Source: Neorhizobium sp. JUb45
GTDB taxonomy: Bacteria > Pseudomonadota > Alphaproteobacteria > Rhizobiales > Rhizobiaceae
Length of the DNA stretch: 64,000 nucleotides
Direction: 5' to 3'
Assembly: GCF_004343585.1 (NCBI RefSeq)
Contig: NZ_SLYW01000001.1
Span: 248,001-312,000, forward strand
Part shown: positions 44,232 through 53,394 of the stretch, piece after piece
Position numbering within the stretch: the stretch's first letter is position 1
Layout: every line of letters begins with the position of its first letter
The notes under the pieces: generated by a model
Databases searched by the model: none
The model's input: the letters and a program-made list of their open reading frames with translations, nothing else
What the model was told of the DNA's origin: nothing
Translations under genes and position numbers: made by a program

Positions 44232-44253
44232 GACATGACTATTATTCCGCAGC

Positions 44254-44925
44254 TCAGCTGGTTTTTTTTGTCCCATAGGCTGCCATGAAAACATGGATGG
44301 CGCCGCGGATGACGCGCTCTATCTCTTCGCGCGGCGGTGCTTCCGGCATTGTGCCGAACAGGCGGAACTTGAAAAAGCTGCCGCTGGCGAGATCGAGGAA
44401 CTGACCGGAGGCCAGATCGATGTCGTCGATCTTGAGTGAACCCGCCTCGACATGCAGGGTGAGAAAATCCTGCAACACGGTGCGCAGGTTCTGCGGGCCA
44501 CGGAAAAAGCGGGCACAGAGATCCGGCATCCGTTCGCGCACGCCCAGCACGGTGCGCATGGCGTTGACGATCTTTTCGTCGGTCAGATGTTCTAAAAACT
44601 TGATGCCGAACTCGGTGAGACCCGTCTCGACATTCTCGTTGCCGGCAAGAACGGTGCGCAGTGCCGCCAGAAAGGCGGCGCGCTCGCGTTCCACCATGGC
44701 AATGAAGAGATCTTCCTTGTTGGCAAAATAGACGTAGATCGTGCCCTTCGAGACGCCGGCCTCGCGGGTGATATCGTTCATGCTGGCGGCATCGAAACCT
44801 TTCTGCATGAAGACGCGTTTAGCACCGTCGACGATCTGCTCGCGTTTTGCCGGGTCCGCGCCGGCGGCAAAACGGCCTGCGGGCGAAGACGTCTCGGTAA
44901 TCGGCAATGTCTTGGAACTGTCCAT
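44254..44925 (-). CDS. TetR-family repressor of the emrAB-like efflux operon
   Basis: A 223-residue TetR-family regulator. The HTH covers about 35-80 (GAKRVFMQKGFDAASMNDITREAGVSKGTIYVYFANKEDL), followed by a helical ligand-binding domain. ATG at 44925 has AAAAAAGG just upstream; two ATGs at 44943 and 44940 are alternative starts that would sit against the operator. It is divergent from emrA, with two copies of a CGATCGGTT palindrome between, the usual arrangement for autoregulation and repression of an efflux pump. Confidence 0.88.
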   Translation of the reverse strand: MDSSKTLPITETSSPAGRFAAGADPAKREQIVDGAKRVFMQKGFDAASMNDITREAGVSKGTIYVYFANKEDLFIAMVERERAAFLAALRTVLAGNENVETGLTEFGIKFLEHLTDEKIVNAMRTVLGVRERMPDLCARFFRGPQNLRTVLQDFLTLHVEAGSLKIDDIDLASGQFLDLASGSFFKFRLFGTMPEAPPREEIERVIRGAIHVFMAAYGTKKTS

Positions 44926-44946
44926 TTTACCTTTTTTCATCATTTC

Positions 44947-45028
44947 GAACCGATCGGTTCGATTGGCCCTTGATATGTGGTTTGCAAAGTTCTAAGTCAA
45001 GCCCGATTAAACCGATCGGTTCGATTGG
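44947..45028. promoter_or_regulatory. Tandem operators in the tetR-emrA intergenic region
   Basis: AACCGATCGGTTCGATTGG occurs twice, at 44948-44966 and 45010-45028, 62 bp apart. Each copy contains the palindrome AACCGATCGGTT; in the first it extends to the 14-bp GAACCGATCGGTTC. The first copy abuts the tetR start and the second lies 22 bp upstream of the emrA start, so occupancy would silence both genes. Confidence 0.78.
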
Positions 45029-45049
45029 TGCCCCGCTCTCCCTATGTAG

Positions 45050-46258
45050 ATGGTCGATACCATGAACGCATCTCAAAATTCCGGCGCTGCACGCGCTGTC
45101 AAGCTCGAAGCCGTCGAAGACGACAAGGCCGAAGCCCGCACGGAAGCGCCGGCAAGCCCGCCGACTGCACCGACGGCTGCTGCTGCCGCGACCGCCGAAC
45201 AGAAGGCCGAGCCGAAGAAAAAGAAGCGTGGCGTGGTTCTGCCCATCGTCGTGCTGGCGCTTCTCGCCGGTGGCGCGTGGTATGGTTACGAGTGGTGGAC
45301 GACGGGCCGCTTCATGGTTTCGACCGATGACGCCTATATCGAAGGTGATATCGCCACCATCACGCCGAAGGTGACGGCTTTCGTCTCCAAGGTGAATGTG
45401 GTTGCCAACCAGCAGGTCAAGGCCGGCGATACGCTCGTCACGCTCGACAATGGCGATTACCAGAACGCGCTCGATCAGGCCAATGCCGCCATCGAAACGC
45501 AAAAACTGTCGCTGTCGCGCATCGATGCGCAGATTGCCGCCGGCAATGCCAGCGTCGAACAGGCGCAAGCCCAGCAGGTTGCCCTGCAGGCCGCCGTGCG
45601 CGGTGCTGAAATCACCCAGAAGCGTCAGGCGGAATTGCAGGCCAAGTCGGCCGGTACTGCCGCCGATCTCGACAGCGCCAATATCGCGCTTGATCAGGCC
45701 AAGGCGAACCTCGTCGGTGGCCAGGCCGGCATTGCCAGCGCTGAAGCCAATATCAAGATCCTCGACGCCCAGAAGCGCGAGGCCGAAGGCCAGATTCGCG
45801 GCCTTGAACTTCAGCGTGACAAGGCGGCCCGCGATCTTTCCTTCACCATCCTGAAGGCGCCGTATGACGGTGTCGTCGGCAATCGTTCGGTGCAGGAGGG
45901 CGATCTCGTTTCTTCCGGCCAGCGGCTGATGGCGCTGGTGCCGACGCGCCAGCTCTATATCGACGCCAATTTCAAGGAAACGCAGATCCAGCATCTGGAG
46001 CCGGGCTCCAAGGTGAAGGTGCATGTGGATGCCTATAGCGACGATGCGATCACCGGCACTGTGGAATCGATCGCGCCGGCTTCGGGCTCTGTGTTCTCGC
46101 TGCTGCCGCCGGAAAACGCCACGGGCAACTTTACCAAGATCATCCAGCGCGTGCCGGTGCGTATCGCCCTGCCGCAGGATGCGCTTGATAGCGGCCGTCT
46201 GCGGGCGGGCCTGAGCGTCGTCGTCGATGTCGACACGCGCACGGCACCGCAGAACTAA
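45050..46258 (+). CDS. emrA: EmrA/HlyD-type membrane fusion protein
   Basis: A 402-residue periplasmic adaptor. The cytoplasmic N-terminus is Ala/Lys-rich (up to KKKKRG), with one transmembrane helix at about 63-80. Next come the split lipoyl domain (STDDAYIEGDIATITPKVTAFVSK and later LKAPYDGVVGNRSVQEGD), a long coiled-coil hairpin (about 135-260) and the beta-barrel domain. It links EmrB to an outer-membrane channel. Starts at 45050 or at ATG 45062; neither has a good ribosome site. Confidence 0.88.
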   Translation: MVDTMNASQNSGAARAVKLEAVEDDKAEARTEAPASPPTAPTAAAAATAEQKAEPKKKKRGVVLPIVVLALLAGGAWYGYEWWTTGRFMVSTDDAYIEGDIATITPKVTAFVSKVNVVANQQVKAGDTLVTLDNGDYQNALDQANAAIETQKLSLSRIDAQIAAGNASVEQAQAQQVALQAAVRGAEITQKRQAELQAKSAGTAADLDSANIALDQAKANLVGGQAGIASAEANIKILDAQKREAEGQIRGLELQRDKAARDLSFTILKAPYDGVVGNRSVQEGDLVSSGQRLMALVPTRQLYIDANFKETQIQHLEPGSKVKVHVDAYSDDAITGTVESIAPASGSVFSLLPPENATGNFTKIIQRVPVRIALPQDALDSGRLRAGLSVVVDVDTRTAPQN

Positions 46259-46303
46259 CCCGGTTCGGATCTAACAGCCCTGATCAAGGGCGGAGGTGGT
46301 CCC

Positions 46304-47905
46304 ATGGCTGGGAGCGCAAAGACGACTGCAGGATCGACGCCCGCGGCAGCGATGCCGGCGGATGCCCCCATGGACCGGAGAAAGCTGATCGCTTTCTTCG
46401 CCATGGTGCTCGGCATGTTCATGTCGATCCTCGATATCCAGATCGTGTCGGCATCGCTGTCTGAAATCCAGGCGGGTCTTTCGGCCGGTTCGGACGAGAT
46501 CGGCTGGGTGCAGACATCCTACCTGATCGCGGAAGTGATCATGATCCCGCTGTCGGGCACCTTGGCGCGTATCGTCTCGACCCGGTATCTTTTTGCCTTC
46601 TCGGCCGCCGGTTTCACCATCGCGAGTGCGCTTTGCGCCACGGCGACCAATATCGACCAGATGATCGTCTACCGCGCCATCCAGGGCTTTATCGGCGGCG
46701 GCATGATCCCGTCCGTGTTCGCGGCGGCCTTCACCATCTTCCCGCCGTCGAAACGCGCTATCGTCTCGCCGATCATCGGCCTGATCGCAACGCTGGCACC
46801 GACCATCGGCCCGACCGTCGGCGGTTATCTGTCCCATGCCTTTTCGTGGCACTGGCTGTTTCTGGTCAACATCATTCCCGGCATTATCGTGTCGATCGTC
46901 ACCTGGAATTTCATCGATTTCGACAAGCCGGAACTGTCGCTGTTCAAGAAATTCGACTGGACCGGTCTGGCCGCGATGGGCATTTTTCTCGGCGCGCTGG
47001 AATATGTGCTGGAAGAGGGCAATTCCAACGACTGGTTCAACGACCACATGATCGTCATCGGCGCGGTTGCTTCGGTTGCCGGTGCGGTCGTGTTCTTCTA
47101 CCGGGCCTTCACCTCGGAATTTCCGGTGGTGGATCTGACCGCTTTTGCCAACCGCAACTTTGCCTTCGGCTCGATCTTTTCCTTCGTCATGGGCATCGGG
47201 CTTTACGGTCTGACCTATATCTATCCGGTCTATCTCGGTCGTATCCGCGGTTATGACAGCCTGATGATCGGCGAGACGATGTTCGTTTCGGGTCTGGCGA
47301 TGTTCTTTACCGCGCCGATTGCGGGCAAGCTTTCGACCATCATGGATCTGCGGGCCATGATGGTGCTCGGCTTCATCAGCTTTGCGGCCGGCACCTATAT
47401 CATGACCGGCATTACCGCCGACTGGGATTTCTACGAGCTGTTCATTCCGCAGATCCTGCGCGGTTTCGGGCTGATGATGTGCATGGTGCCGATCAACAAT
47501 ATCGCACTCGGCACGCTGTCTCCCGCCCGTATCCGCGGCGCATCCGGCCTGTTCAACCTGACGCGTAACCTCGGCGGCGCCGTTGGCCTCGCGGTCATCA
47601 GCACGCTTTTGTCCAACCGTCAAGACGTGCATTACGAACGGCTGCGCGAAAATCTCGATTGGGGCAATCAGGCCGCCGTCGATCAGCTCAACAGCATGGC
47701 CGCCAACCTCAATGCCTATGGCCTTGATGGCGCGACCGGCGCCATCAAGCAGATGGTGCAGCTGGCGACCAAACAGGCCGTGGTGATGTCGTTCAGCGAC
47801 GTCTTCATGATCCTCACCGTGCTGTTTGGCCTGATGATCCTGGGTGTTGCCGCAATCGCCAAACCTGCGCCGCAGGGTGGCGGAGGCGGTGGCGGCGGCC
47901 ACTGA
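46304..47905 (+). CDS. emrB: EmrB-type MFS drug exporter (DHA2 family)
   Basis: A 533-residue 14-helix transporter. It begins with a short cytoplasmic arm, then AFFAMVLGMFMSILDIQIVS (about 32-51), the DHA2 motif SYLIAEVIMIPLSGTLARI and motif C-like GLIATLAPTIGPTVGGYL (about 156-173). The C-terminus ends in a glycine run and GGH. It should export hydrophobic compounds such as drugs or plant metabolites by proton antiport with EmrA. GGGCGGAGG precedes the ATG by 7 bases. It forms an operon with emrA (45-bp gap). Confidence 0.9.
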   Translation: MAGSAKTTAGSTPAAAMPADAPMDRRKLIAFFAMVLGMFMSILDIQIVSASLSEIQAGLSAGSDEIGWVQTSYLIAEVIMIPLSGTLARIVSTRYLFAFSAAGFTIASALCATATNIDQMIVYRAIQGFIGGGMIPSVFAAAFTIFPPSKRAIVSPIIGLIATLAPTIGPTVGGYLSHAFSWHWLFLVNIIPGIIVSIVTWNFIDFDKPELSLFKKFDWTGLAAMGIFLGALEYVLEEGNSNDWFNDHMIVIGAVASVAGAVVFFYRAFTSEFPVVDLTAFANRNFAFGSIFSFVMGIGLYGLTYIYPVYLGRIRGYDSLMIGETMFVSGLAMFFTAPIAGKLSTIMDLRAMMVLGFISFAAGTYIMTGITADWDFYELFIPQILRGFGLMMCMVPINNIALGTLSPARIRGASGLFNLTRNLGGAVGLAVISTLLSNRQDVHYERLRENLDWGNQAAVDQLNSMAANLNAYGLDGATGAIKQMVQLATKQAVVMSFSDVFMILTVLFGLMILGVAAIAKPAPQGGGGGGGGH

Positions 47906-47967
47906 GAATTTGTAAAAGATCCACCGCGCGTATCGGGGTCGCTGTTATAAGCAGCGGCCTCTTCCCT

Positions 47968-48873
47968 TTAGTGTCCTTCTGCTCTGTTTCCCGTCCCGGA
48001 AGATGAGTTTCCTTGTTGTGTAAGGTCGCGTGCCGCAGCAATATTCAGTACATTTCCGTATTGTGATTCCCACCCGTCTATTTTTGTTGATAGTTGCCTT
48101 TGTTTTTCATCATTTAAATTATTTATGCAGTCAATTTTATATATTTCTGTAGAAATGTCCCTGTGAAGTTGACCCAGGCTGGTGGATGCCTGTTTTGCTC
48201 TCGCATATTTTTCTGTTGGATTGTAAAATGCAACTACTGCTGCCAGAGCTGTTCCTATTGCCGGAAGTAATATTGCTAAAATTTGAACTGTTGCCGAAAT
48301 ATTACTTTCGTCTTTAAATATTTTTGATGAACTCAAGCTTATGAATGCGGTCGTTAACATTCCTATTATTATTGTTGCGAACGTTGAATATTGCATATAT
48401 TTATAATTTCGATCATTTTCATTTTGAAATTCATATCTTTTTTGAACTATCTCCGCAGACATGAATGATATTCTTCTTTCGCTTGTGTTTAGATCTATTA
48501 TAGCATATGAAATATTAATTTCTTCATTTCTTATGGATGGTCTGAGTATGCGCTTGTCGCTCTCTTCCAATTGCTTTTCGTTAGTAATTTTTCTGCAAGT
48601 TAATATGCGGGCAACCGCTTTCTCATGATTCATAACTCCAGAGTCTGCATCGGATGGCCCTCTGTATCGGGTGTATGACAACCCTAGTGATCTAAGAGCG
48701 TCTTCCGCCAACCTACTTCCTAATTGTTCTGGAATAAGAATGGACAGCGTCCATGTAATGATGGCAGCAGTGATTATGAGCGTAATTAATACACTCGCAA
48801 AGCTGATCACTGTGATTATGATTCTTGATGCAATCTTCATCGTATTCACCGCGACATTACTTAATTCTTCCAT
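47968..48873 (-). CDS. AT-rich three-helix membrane protein of unknown function (SLATT-like?)
   Basis: From the ATG at 48873 (301 residues) the protein has transmembrane segments at about 17-44, 162-181 and 194-216. The first is followed by a charged ~115-residue cytosolic part; the last by a helix NPTEKYARAKQASTSLGQLHRDIST and a polar tail. A hydrophobic hairpin followed by a Y/L-E helix is reminiscent of SLATT/DUF4231 membrane effectors, but this is a weak likeness. The gene is far more AT-rich than its neighbours, with rare codons (ATA, TTA, AGA), suggesting recent acquisition. It has no partner gene; the 5' part of the longer frame overlaps xylR and is not translated in that reading. Confidence 0.65.
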   Translation of the reverse strand: MEELSNVAVNTMKIASRIIITVISFASVLITLIITAAIITWTLSILIPEQLGSRLAEDALRSLGLSYTRYRGPSDADSGVMNHEKAVARILTCRKITNEKQLEESDKRILRPSIRNEEINISYAIIDLNTSERRISFMSAEIVQKRYEFQNENDRNYKYMQYSTFATIIIGMLTTAFISLSSSKIFKDESNISATVQILAILLPAIGTALAAVVAFYNPTEKYARAKQASTSLGQLHRDISTEIYKIDCINNLNDEKQRQLSTKIDGWESQYGNVLNIAAARDLTQQGNSSSGTGNRAEGH

Positions 48874-48906
48874 AAGTTGTATTCCAAGGCAAGAGTTATC
48901 AAAAAT

Positions 48907-48924
48907 CTGATTTACGTACCTCAG
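48907..48924. promoter_or_regulatory. Operator upstream of the LacI-family xylose regulator
   Basis: CTGATTTACGTACCTCAG is an imperfect palindrome with TACGTA at its centre, 35 bp upstream of the regulator start. An identical 18-mer lies at 51816-51833 before xylA and a 15/18 copy at 54996-55013 before the ABC operon. It suggests autoregulation. Confidence 0.75.
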
Positions 48925-48958
48925 CTTTTTCGCTACCACACGCAGCGGAGGAGTGCGC

Positions 48959-49984
48959 ATGAAGCCGACGGTCCATGACATCGCCAGAAGTGCCGGCGTC
49001 AGCCTTGCCACCGTCGATCGCGTGCTGAATGCGCGGCCAGGTGTGCGTGAAGGCACGCGGGTGCGGGTGGAAGAGGCCATTGCCGCCCTCGGTTATGTGC
49101 GTGATGTCGCCGCCGCCAATCTTGCCAAAAGCCGCGTTTATCCCTTCGTTTTCATTCTGCCGGTCAACGAAAACCCGTTCATGCTCGGCCTGCGCCGCGA
49201 GGTGGAAGCGGCCATCGGGCGTTCCAGCACTGAGCGCACGCGGATCGAGGTGATCGATGTGCCGGCGCTGGAAAGTACGGCACTTGTTGCGGCGCTGGAC
49301 AAGGTGGCGGGCGGTGATGCTGCCGGTGTCGCCTTTGTCGCCGTCGATGCGCCCGACGTGCGTGACGCCGCTGCCCGCGTGGCCGCCGCCGGCATTCCGA
49401 TGGTGACGCTGGTCTCCGATCTGGGCCAGTCGCTGCGCGATCATTATGCCGGTATCGACAATATCGCCGCCGGACGCACCGCCGCCACGCTGATGGGCCG
49501 TTTTCTTGGGCAACGGCAGGGCAGGATCGTGCCACTTGCCGGCTCGCTGATGGTGCGCGACCACCGCGAACGTCTCGATGGCTTTTCCGAAGTGATGGCC
49601 CAGAATTTTTCGCACCTCACGCTGCTGCCGGCCGTCGAGGGCCGCGATGATCCGGCTCTGGTGGAAAGGCTGATCGGTGAGACCCTGCGCCAGCATCCCG
49701 ACATTTGTGGCATCTACAGTCTCGGTGCCGGTAATCGTGGTCTGCTGCCGGTTCTGGAACAGCGGCCGCTTTCGCCCGCTCCGGTCGTCATCCTGCATGA
49801 ATTGACGGAGGCCAGCAGCGCCGCGCTGGTCAATGGCACGATCGATGCCGTGCTCAATCAGGATGCCGGACACGAGGTGCGCAGCGCCATCCGCGTCTTG
49901 AAGGCAAAGGCCGACGGCCTACCTGTGATCGCTGCGCAGGAACGTATTCGCATAGACATTTTCTTGAAGGACAACCTGCCCTGA
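48959..49984 (+). CDS. xylR: LacI-family regulator of the xylose regulon
   Basis: A 341-residue regulator. The LacI HTH covers about 4-25 (VHDIARSAGVSLATVDRVLNAR), then the hinge helix RDVAAANLAKSR and a periplasmic-binding-protein-like effector domain (about 60-335). It is the first gene of the xylR-xylB unit, and its operator motif recurs at xylA and the ABC transporter. ATG at 48959 follows GGAGGAG; GTG at 48953 is an alternative. The effector is probably xylose or a related sugar; this is inferred from the adjacent xylB and xylA, and the symbol reflects that context. Confidence 0.88.
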   Translation: MKPTVHDIARSAGVSLATVDRVLNARPGVREGTRVRVEEAIAALGYVRDVAAANLAKSRVYPFVFILPVNENPFMLGLRREVEAAIGRSSTERTRIEVIDVPALESTALVAALDKVAGGDAAGVAFVAVDAPDVRDAAARVAAAGIPMVTLVSDLGQSLRDHYAGIDNIAAGRTAATLMGRFLGQRQGRIVPLAGSLMVRDHRERLDGFSEVMAQNFSHLTLLPAVEGRDDPALVERLIGETLRQHPDICGIYSLGAGNRGLLPVLEQRPLSPAPVVILHELTEASSAALVNGTIDAVLNQDAGHEVRSAIRVLKAKADGLPVIAAQERIRIDIFLKDNLP

Positions 49985-50009
49985 AGGCGGCGGGAGGAAA
50001 GGAAACAGC

Positions 50010-51464
50010 ATGTATCTCGGTCTCGATCTCGGCACGTCCGGCGTCAAGGCGCTGCTTATCGACGGCGATCAGAAGATCATCGGTTCGGCCAATGGTTCGC
50101 TCGATGTCTCGCGCCCACATCCCGGCTGGTCGGAGCAGGATCCGCAGCATTGGGTGCGCGCGACGAAGGAAGCGGTTGCCGGGCTGAAGCAGAAGTTCCC
50201 CAAGGAGCTGGCGGCCGTGAAAGGCATCGGCCTTTCCGGCCAGATGCATGGTGCGACGCTGCTCGATGCCGATGACAAGGTTTTGCGCCCCTGCATCCTG
50301 TGGAACGACACGCGTTCGCACAAGGAAGCAGCTGCGCTCGACGCCAACCCGATTTTTCGAAAACTCACCGGAAATATCGTTTTTCCGGGCTTCACCGCGC
50401 CAAAACTGGCATGGGTGAAGAACAACGAGCCGGAGATTTTTGCCAAGGTCGCCAAGGTGCTTTTGCCAAAAGACTATTTGCGTCTTTGGCTGACGGGTGA
50501 GCACATTTCCGAAATGTCCGACTCTGCCGGCACGTCGTGGCTTGATACGGGTGCGCGAAAATGGTCGGCGGAGCTTTTGGCTGCGACCGATCTTTCCGAA
50601 CAGCAGATGCCGTCGCTGGTGGAAGGCACGGATCAGGCCGGCAAGCTGCGCGGCGAACTGCTGTCCGAATGGGGCATGGCGGACGGTGTCGTCGTTGCCG
50701 GCGGGGCAGGGGACAATGCTGCCTCGGCGATCGGCATGGGCACGGTTTCGCATGGCAGCGCTTTCGTATCGCTCGGTACGTCGGGCGTGCTGTTTGCCGC
50801 CACCGACAGCTACCTGCCCAAGCCGGAAAGTGCCGTGCATGCCTTCTGCCACGCGCTGCCAAAGACGTGGCACCAGATGGGCGTCATCCTCTCGGCCACC
50901 GATGCGCTGAACTGGCATTCGAAGGTGAGCGGCAAGCCCGCCGCCGATCTGGTGGCGGAACTGGGCGATGAGCTGAAGGCACCGTCGGGCGTCACCTTCC
51001 TGCCCTATCTTTCCGGCGAGCGTACGCCGCACAATGATGCGGTCATTCGCGGTGCCTTCCTCGGGCTGGAGCATGAGTCGAGCCGGGTGGTGCTGACGCA
51101 GGCCGTGCTGGAAGGCGTGACCTTTGCCATCCGTGATAATCTCGAAGCGCTGAAATCGGCCGGTACGCAGATCGACCGCGTTACCGCCATCGGCGGCGGT
51201 TCGCGCTCGCGTTACTGGCTTGCTTCCATTGCAACCTCGCTCGGCGTGCCGGTGGATATCCCGGCCGATGGCGATTTCGGTGCCGCCTTCGGTGCTGCGC
51301 GTCTGGGGCTGATCGCGGCCACGGGTGCCGATCCGCTTGCCGTCTGCACCGCACCGAAGACGGAAACCACGATCGATCCGGTTGCTGGTCTGTCGGAAGC
51401 GTACGAGGCGGCTTATGGCCGGTATCGTGCGGCCTATCCGGCCATCCGCGCGTTGGCGGGGTGA
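50010..51464 (+). CDS. xylB: Xylulokinase
   Basis: A 484-residue FGGY kinase with LDLGTSGVKALLID (about 5-18), GLSGQMHGATLLD (about 74-86, the xylulokinase form with the SGQMH residues) and WNDTRSHKEA. GGAGDNAASAIGMG (about 231-244) carries the catalytic Asp, and AIGGGSRSRYWL is the adenosine-binding element. It phosphorylates D-xylulose made by XylA. The start follows GGGAGGAAAGGAA. It lies 25 bp downstream of xylR in the same operon; the 3' side holds a large palindromic repeat. Confidence 0.94.
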   Translation: MYLGLDLGTSGVKALLIDGDQKIIGSANGSLDVSRPHPGWSEQDPQHWVRATKEAVAGLKQKFPKELAAVKGIGLSGQMHGATLLDADDKVLRPCILWNDTRSHKEAAALDANPIFRKLTGNIVFPGFTAPKLAWVKNNEPEIFAKVAKVLLPKDYLRLWLTGEHISEMSDSAGTSWLDTGARKWSAELLAATDLSEQQMPSLVEGTDQAGKLRGELLSEWGMADGVVVAGGAGDNAASAIGMGTVSHGSAFVSLGTSGVLFAATDSYLPKPESAVHAFCHALPKTWHQMGVILSATDALNWHSKVSGKPAADLVAELGDELKAPSGVTFLPYLSGERTPHNDAVIRGAFLGLEHESSRVVLTQAVLEGVTFAIRDNLEALKSAGTQIDRVTAIGGGSRSRYWLASIATSLGVPVDIPADGDFGAAFGAARLGLIAATGADPLAVCTAPKTETTIDPVAGLSEAYEAAYGRYRAAYPAIRALAG

Positions 51465-51529
51465 TTTTTCGGGAGGAGTGATCCTCGGGGTTGGCGGGAG
51501 GATGTGGAATGCAAAGGGTGCGTCTAGCC

Positions 51530-51672
51530 GATCTCCCCCCTTGAGGGGGAGATGTCGGGCAGGACAGAGGGGGGTGTTTCTGGCGCCAATGCCGCTTTCG
51601 AAACATTCGCCGCGCCGTTGCTCACCCCCCTCTGTCACCTTTGGTGACATCTCCCCCTCAAGGAGGGAGATT
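51530..51672. repeat. Palindromic mosaic repeat (CTCCCCCTTGAGGGGGAG type) between xylB and xylA
   Basis: The left end ATCTCCCCCCTTGAGGGGGA is inverted at the right as TCCCCCTCAAGGAGGGAGAT, and inner blocks CAGAGGGGGGTG and CACCCCCCTCTGTC are also inverted. The whole would fold into one long branched structure. It fills the part of the 416-bp gap nearest xylB; the rest holds the operators and the xylA ribosome site. Similar elements are common in rhizobial intergenic DNA. Confidence 0.82.
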
Positions 51673-51795
51673 GTTGGGAGCAAGAGGCATCGCCCAACTG
51701 ATACTAGCCTGCTTTCGGCGGCGAGTGCGCAACAGCCCGCCACCACCACTTTCAAAACCGAAGATCGCTGCCCTGCGGCGATTTTTACCTTGCAA

Positions 51796-51833
51796 TGAGG
51801 TACGTACGTCATATTCTGATTTACGTACCTCAG
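51796..51833. promoter_or_regulatory. Paired operators upstream of xylA
   Basis: TGAGGTACGTACGTCA (51796-51811) and CTGATTTACGTACCTCAG (51816-51833) lie side by side with a 4-bp gap, 48 bp upstream of the xylA ATG. Both centre on TACGTA and belong to the motif before xylR. Two dimers could bind here cooperatively. Confidence 0.78.
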
Positions 51834-51880
51834 GTCAATGCAGAAACCATCACAATCATCTTTTCAGGGAGGAGACCCAT

Positions 51881-53191
51881 ATGAAGACCGGCTTTTTCGG
51901 AGATATCCAGAAAATCAAATATGAAGGCCCGGACAGCACCAATCCGCTGGCTTACCGTTTCTATAACCCCGACGAGATCGTTGCCGGCAAGCGGCTGGAG
52001 GATCATCTTCGTTTTGCCGTCGCCTATTGGCATTCGTTTGCCTGGGAAGGCGGCGACCCGTTTGGCGGCCGCACGTTCGATCGTCCCTGGTATGACGGCG
52101 AGATGGAAAAGGCCAAGCTGAAGGCCGATGTCGCCTTCGAAATGTTCTCGCTGCTCGGCGCACCCTATTATTGCTTCCACGACGCCGACGTGCGCCCGGA
52201 AGGCAAGACGTTTGCCGAGAACACCAGAAACCTCGAAGAGATCGTCGATTATTTTGCGCAGAAGCAGGACGAAAGCGGCGTCAAGCTGCTCTGGGGCACG
52301 GCGAACCTGTTTTCCAACCGCCGTTTCATGTCGGGTGCTTCCACCAATCCGGATCCGGATGTGTTTGCTTATTCGGCCGCCACCATCAAGACCTGCATGG
52401 ACGCGACGAAAAAGCTCGGCGGCGAGAATTATGTGCTCTGGGGTGGTCGCGAAGGCTACGAGACGCTGCTCAATACCGACCTTTCCCGTGAGTTCGACCA
52501 GATGGCGCGCATGCTGCACATGGTTGTCGATTACAAGCACAAGATCGGCTTCAAGGGTGCGATCCTTGTCGAACCGAAACCGCAGGAGCCGACCAAGCAC
52601 CAGTATGACTACGACGTCGCCACGGTATACGGGTTCCTCAAGAAATACGGCCTCGAAAACGAGGTGAAGATGAACATCGAGCAGGGCCACGCCATTCTGG
52701 CCGGCCATACGTTCGAGCATGAACTGGCACTGGCCAATGCGCATGGCATCTTTGGTTCGATCGACATGAACCGCAACGATTACCAGTCCGGCTGGGATAC
52801 CGACCAGTTCCCCAACAACGTGCCGGAAATGGCGCTGGCCTATTATCAGGTGCTCTTGGCGGGCGGTTTTACCACCGGCGGCACCAATTTCGACAGCAAG
52901 CTGCGCCGCCAGTCGATCGATCCGGCAGACCTGCTGATCGGCCATATCGGCGGCATGGATTCATGCGCTCGCGGCCTGAAGGCGGCGGCAAAAATGCTGG
53001 AGGATGGCGCGCTGTCGAAGCCGCTTGCCGAGCGTTATGCCAAGTGGGACAGCCCGGAAGCACAAAAATTGCTGCGCGGCGATTACACGCTGGAAGAGAT
53101 CACCGCCAGGGTGGAGCGTGAAAACATCAATCCTGAGCCGAAATCCGGCCGTCAGGAATTTCTAGAAAATGTCGTCAACCGTTACGTTTGA
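51881..53191 (+). CDS. xylA: Xylose isomerase
   Basis: A 436-residue TIM-barrel enzyme with the class II xylose isomerase motifs: [16 protein letters not shown] (about 48-63), [12 protein letters not shown] (about 98-109, with the catalytic His), [16 protein letters not shown] (about 184-199), [16 protein letters not shown] (about 229-244, metal Glu) and [17 protein letters not shown] (about 294-310, metal Asp). It converts D-xylose to D-xylulose. ATG at 51881 follows GGGAGGAGA; the long open frame upstream is the repeat and operator region, not coding. It stands alone after the repeat, under its own paired operators. Confidence 0.96.
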   Translation: MKTGFFGDIQKIKYEGPDSTNPLAYRFYNPDEIVAGKRLEDHLRFAVAYWHSFAWEGGDPFGGRTFDRPWYDGEMEKAKLKADVAFEMFSLLGAPYYCFHDADVRPEGKTFAENTRNLEEIVDYFAQKQDESGVKLLWGTANLFSNRRFMSGASTNPDPDVFAYSAATIKTCMDATKKLGGENYVLWGGREGYETLLNTDLSREFDQMARMLHMVVDYKHKIGFKGAILVEPKPQEPTKHQYDYDVATVYGFLKKYGLENEVKMNIEQGHAILAGHTFEHELALANAHGIFGSIDMNRNDYQSGWDTDQFPNNVPEMALAYYQVLLAGGFTTGGTNFDSKLRRQSIDPADLLIGHIGGMDSCARGLKAAAKMLEDGALSKPLAERYAKWDSPEAQKLLRGDYTLEEITARVERENINPEPKSGRQEFLENVVNRYV

Positions 53192-53217
53192 CGATGACAG
53201 GCTTTGCCTGAAACGGA

Positions 53218-53254
53218 TTTACGGGCAGAAACGATCTCCGTTTCTGCCCGTAAA
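53218..53254. terminator. Perfect 16-bp stem-loop after xylA
   Basis: TTTACGGGCAGAAACG (53218-53233) pairs without mismatch with 53239-53254 around an ATCTC loop, 27 bp past the xylA stop. The length suggests a terminator or stabilising hairpin, though the T run is short. The rest of the 203-bp gap shows no gene. Confidence 0.65.
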
Positions 53255-53394
53255 CCTATGAAGTCTTTCATGCAGGTGACCCGCGCCAGAAGCCCGACGC
53301 CTCCTTTGAGGGGGTCCGCCGCGCCAGGCTCATGGCTGCGATTTCAGTCAAATGCAATTTATATTAGAAATACCTAAATCGTCAACGTGAACTT

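Noticed and set aside
44137..44253. Manganese riboswitch upstream of the TerC-family gene
   Set aside because: The short leader shows one hairpin better explained as the tetR terminator, and none of the conserved yybP-ykoY loop sequences.
46271..47902. 543-codon frame antisense to emrB
   Set aside because: Its product is a charged His/Asp/Arg-rich string produced by reading transmembrane codons backwards.
48874..49080. N-terminal extension of the AT-rich membrane protein frame
   Set aside because: The extra 69 residues are antisense to the LacI regulator start and the operator, with normal GC; ATG at 48873 marks where the AT-rich composition begins.
49854..51812. 652-codon frame antisense to xylB
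   Set aside because: xylB motifs and ribosome site are on the plus strand; the frame also runs through the palindromic repeat.
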